Assembly (NCBI GenBank): GCA_003445795.1
Contig: DMCN01000073.1
Span: forward strand, 1 to 31,946
Reading direction: 5' to 3'
DNA: 31,946 nt
DNA from: Gallionellaceae bacterium
Lineage (GTDB): Bacteria; Pseudomonadota; Gammaproteobacteria; Burkholderiales; Gallionellaceae
The position numbers and the translations under genes were made by a program. Under the pieces are notes generated by a model. The model had not been told where the DNA came from, did no database searches, and saw only the letters and a list, made by a program, of their open reading frames with translations. Shown in pieces: positions 30,878-31,946 of the stretch (the first letter of the stretch is position 1; every line of letters begins with the position of its first letter).

Positions 30878-31396
30878 CTAATTCGTTGACTTCAGCAACA
30901 CGCGCACCGCACCGCCGCCCCCCGCATTCGGCGGCGCCTCGCAGAATGCCAGTACCTGCGCATGTTGCGCCAGCCAATGGCGCGTGTTCACTTTCAATAT
31001 CCCGTCGCGGCCTTCGCTGCGCCAGCCTTTGCCGTGGATGACATTGACGCAGCGCAGCCCGCGTTGCGCGGCCTGTTGCAGGAATCCCGCTAACAATCTT
31101 CTGGATTGGTCATTGGTGAGGCCGTGCAGGTCGAGCTCGTCCTCTATCGGCCATCGGCCGCGGCGCAGGTCGCGCAGAGTCATGCGGCTGATGCCGTTGC
31201 GCAGGAATTCGTTAAGTGCGACATCGCTCGCGCCGAAGTCGGAGAGGGTGTCGGGGATGTCGGGGGAGGGCGCTGCGGAGGCGGCGAACTTGCGCGGTTT
31301 CGGTTTGGGAGTGATGCGGTCGGGCGGCGGGAGCGGTGTCACGCCTTCCAGCGCTTGCCGGAACAAGTCTGTGTCCTGTTCCGGTTTTTCCTTCAC
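30878..31396 (-). CDS. Smr-domain protein
   Basis: 172 residues from a GTG start at 31396, 9 bases after the trxB stop. The N-terminal half is low-complexity and rich in Pro and Lys. The Smr domain spans about residues 85-170 with LDLHGLT (88-94) and IHGKGWRSEGRDGILK (HGKG at 121-124), the two signatures of the MutS2-type small nuclease-like fold. It could be a nucleic-acid or ribosome-rescue nuclease; no specific role is assigned. It converges on nasA with a 10-base gap. Confidence 0.88.
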   Translation of the reverse strand: MKEKPEQDTDLFRQALEGVTPLPPPDRITPKPKPRKFAASAAPSPDIPDTLSDFGASDVALNEFLRNGISRMTLRDLRRGRWPIEDELDLHGLTNDQSRRLLAGFLQQAAQRGLRCVNVIHGKGWRSEGRDGILKVNTRHWLAQHAQVLAFCEAPPNAGGGGAVRVLLKSTN

Positions 31397-31405
31397 GCGC
31401 TGCCT

Positions 31406-31946
31406 TTAGCCGGCGAGATACTTGTCCGCATCCAGCGCGGCCATGCAACCTGTCGCGGCGCTGGTGCAGGCTTGGCGGTAGATTTGGTCCTGCACGTCGC
31501 CTGCGGCGAACACGCCTTCGATGCTGGTGGCGGTGGCGTTGCCTTGCTGTCCGCCTTTCGTATCGATGTAGCCGTTGGTCATCTTCAACTGTCCGGCGAA
31601 GATGTCGGTGTTGGGTTTGTGGCCGATGGCGATGAACACTCCCATGAGCTTGATCTCCTGCGTCGCGCCGCCCTGCACCTGTTTGATCCGCATGCCGGTG
31701 ACGCCGCTGTCGTCGCCCAGCACTTCATCCAGCACCTGGTTGAGTTGCAGTGTGATCTTGCCTTCTTTCACTTTCGCCATCAGGTGGTCGATCATGATCT
31801 TTTCGGCGCGGAAAGTGTCGCGGCGGTGCACCAGCGTGACATGCTTGGCGATGTTGGCGAGATACAGCGCTTCTTCAACGGCGGTGTTGCCGCCGCCGAT
31901 GACGGCGACATCCTGGTTGCGATAGAAGAAGCCGTCGCAGGTGGCG
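31406..31946 (-). CDS. trxB: Thioredoxin reductase, N-terminal part outside the window
   Basis: The frame is open to the window edge; 179 C-terminal residues are visible. They begin within the redox-active CATC motif (ATCDGFF), continue with the NADPH site VIGGGNTAVEEALYLA and VTLVHRRDTFRAEK, and end with the FAD contact GVFAAGDVQDQIYRQ and KYLAG. TrxB transfers electrons from NADPH to thioredoxin. It is upstream of, and probably co-transcribed with, the Smr-domain gene. Confidence 0.95.
   Translation of the reverse strand, partial: ATCDGFFYRNQDVAVIGGGNTAVEEALYLANIAKHVTLVHRRDTFRAEKIMIDHLMAKVKEGKITLQLNQVLDEVLGDDSGVTGMRIKQVQGGATQEIKLMGVFIAIGHKPNTDIFAGQLKMTNGYIDTKGGQQGNATATSIEGVFAAGDVQDQIYRQACTSAATGCMAALDADKYLAG

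Overview
The window looks like a chromosomal piece of a GC-rich betaproteobacterium, perhaps of the Gallionellaceae/Nitrosomonadales type. That placement is an inference from gene content (RmuC, SigZ, a Fur-controlled flavoprotein operon, sulfur-handling genes, assimilatory nitrate reduction) and from the style of the intergenic repeats; no rRNA or other decisive marker is present. No tRNA, CRISPR array, prophage or insertion sequence was seen.

Layout. 1-5559 (+): the 3' part of typA/bipA, a secreted dienelactone-hydrolase-like protein, rmuC and glutamine-dependent nadE. 5562-8184 (+): a SigZ-like ECF sigma factor, an ArsP-type permease, a small CxxC thioredoxin-like protein, a two-helix DUF2798 protein and an unrecognised protein. 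8307-10517 (-): an operon of porin, periplasmic FMN-binding protein with a flavinylation motif, and a histidine-bearing four-helix membrane protein. It is divergent from a fur gene across tandem Fur-box palindromes. 11238-11576 (+): a PII gene with a strong terminator.

11907-18403 (-): a sulfur-handling region. A DsrE-family protein, a persulfide-dioxygenase-like metallo-hydrolase, an MFS protein with an unusual thioredoxin-like tail, a TauE-type exporter and a secreted rhodanese run in series. They are followed by a 25-codon stub of an FAD/NAD(P)-binding oxidoreductase, a class II glutamine amidotransferase, a second MFS protein and a second, leaderless rhodanese that is a duplicate of the first. 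The set is divergent from an ArsR-rhodanese fusion regulator at 18526-19182, with a palindrome over the -10 of the dsrE-side promoter.

19442-30867 (+): a B12-binding radical SAM protein, then a complete nitrate assimilation locus: a NasT-type ANTAR regulator, nrtABD (ABC nitrate uptake), a MoaD-like protein, nirBD and nasA. The sequence supports layered control: near-consensus sigma-54 promoters with NtrC-like sites in front of nasT and nrtA, and two ANTAR-target leaders (paired hairpins with A1/G4 hexaloops whose second hairpin excludes a terminator), one before nrtA and one before nirB. 30878-31946 (-): an Smr-domain protein and the 3' part of trxB. A decayed fragment of an Smr gene end lies at 20958-21066.

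The most notable system is the two-checkpoint antitermination of the nitrate assimilation operon. Next come the Fur-controlled flavinylated redox operon and the rearranged sulfur operon with its oxidoreductase stub.
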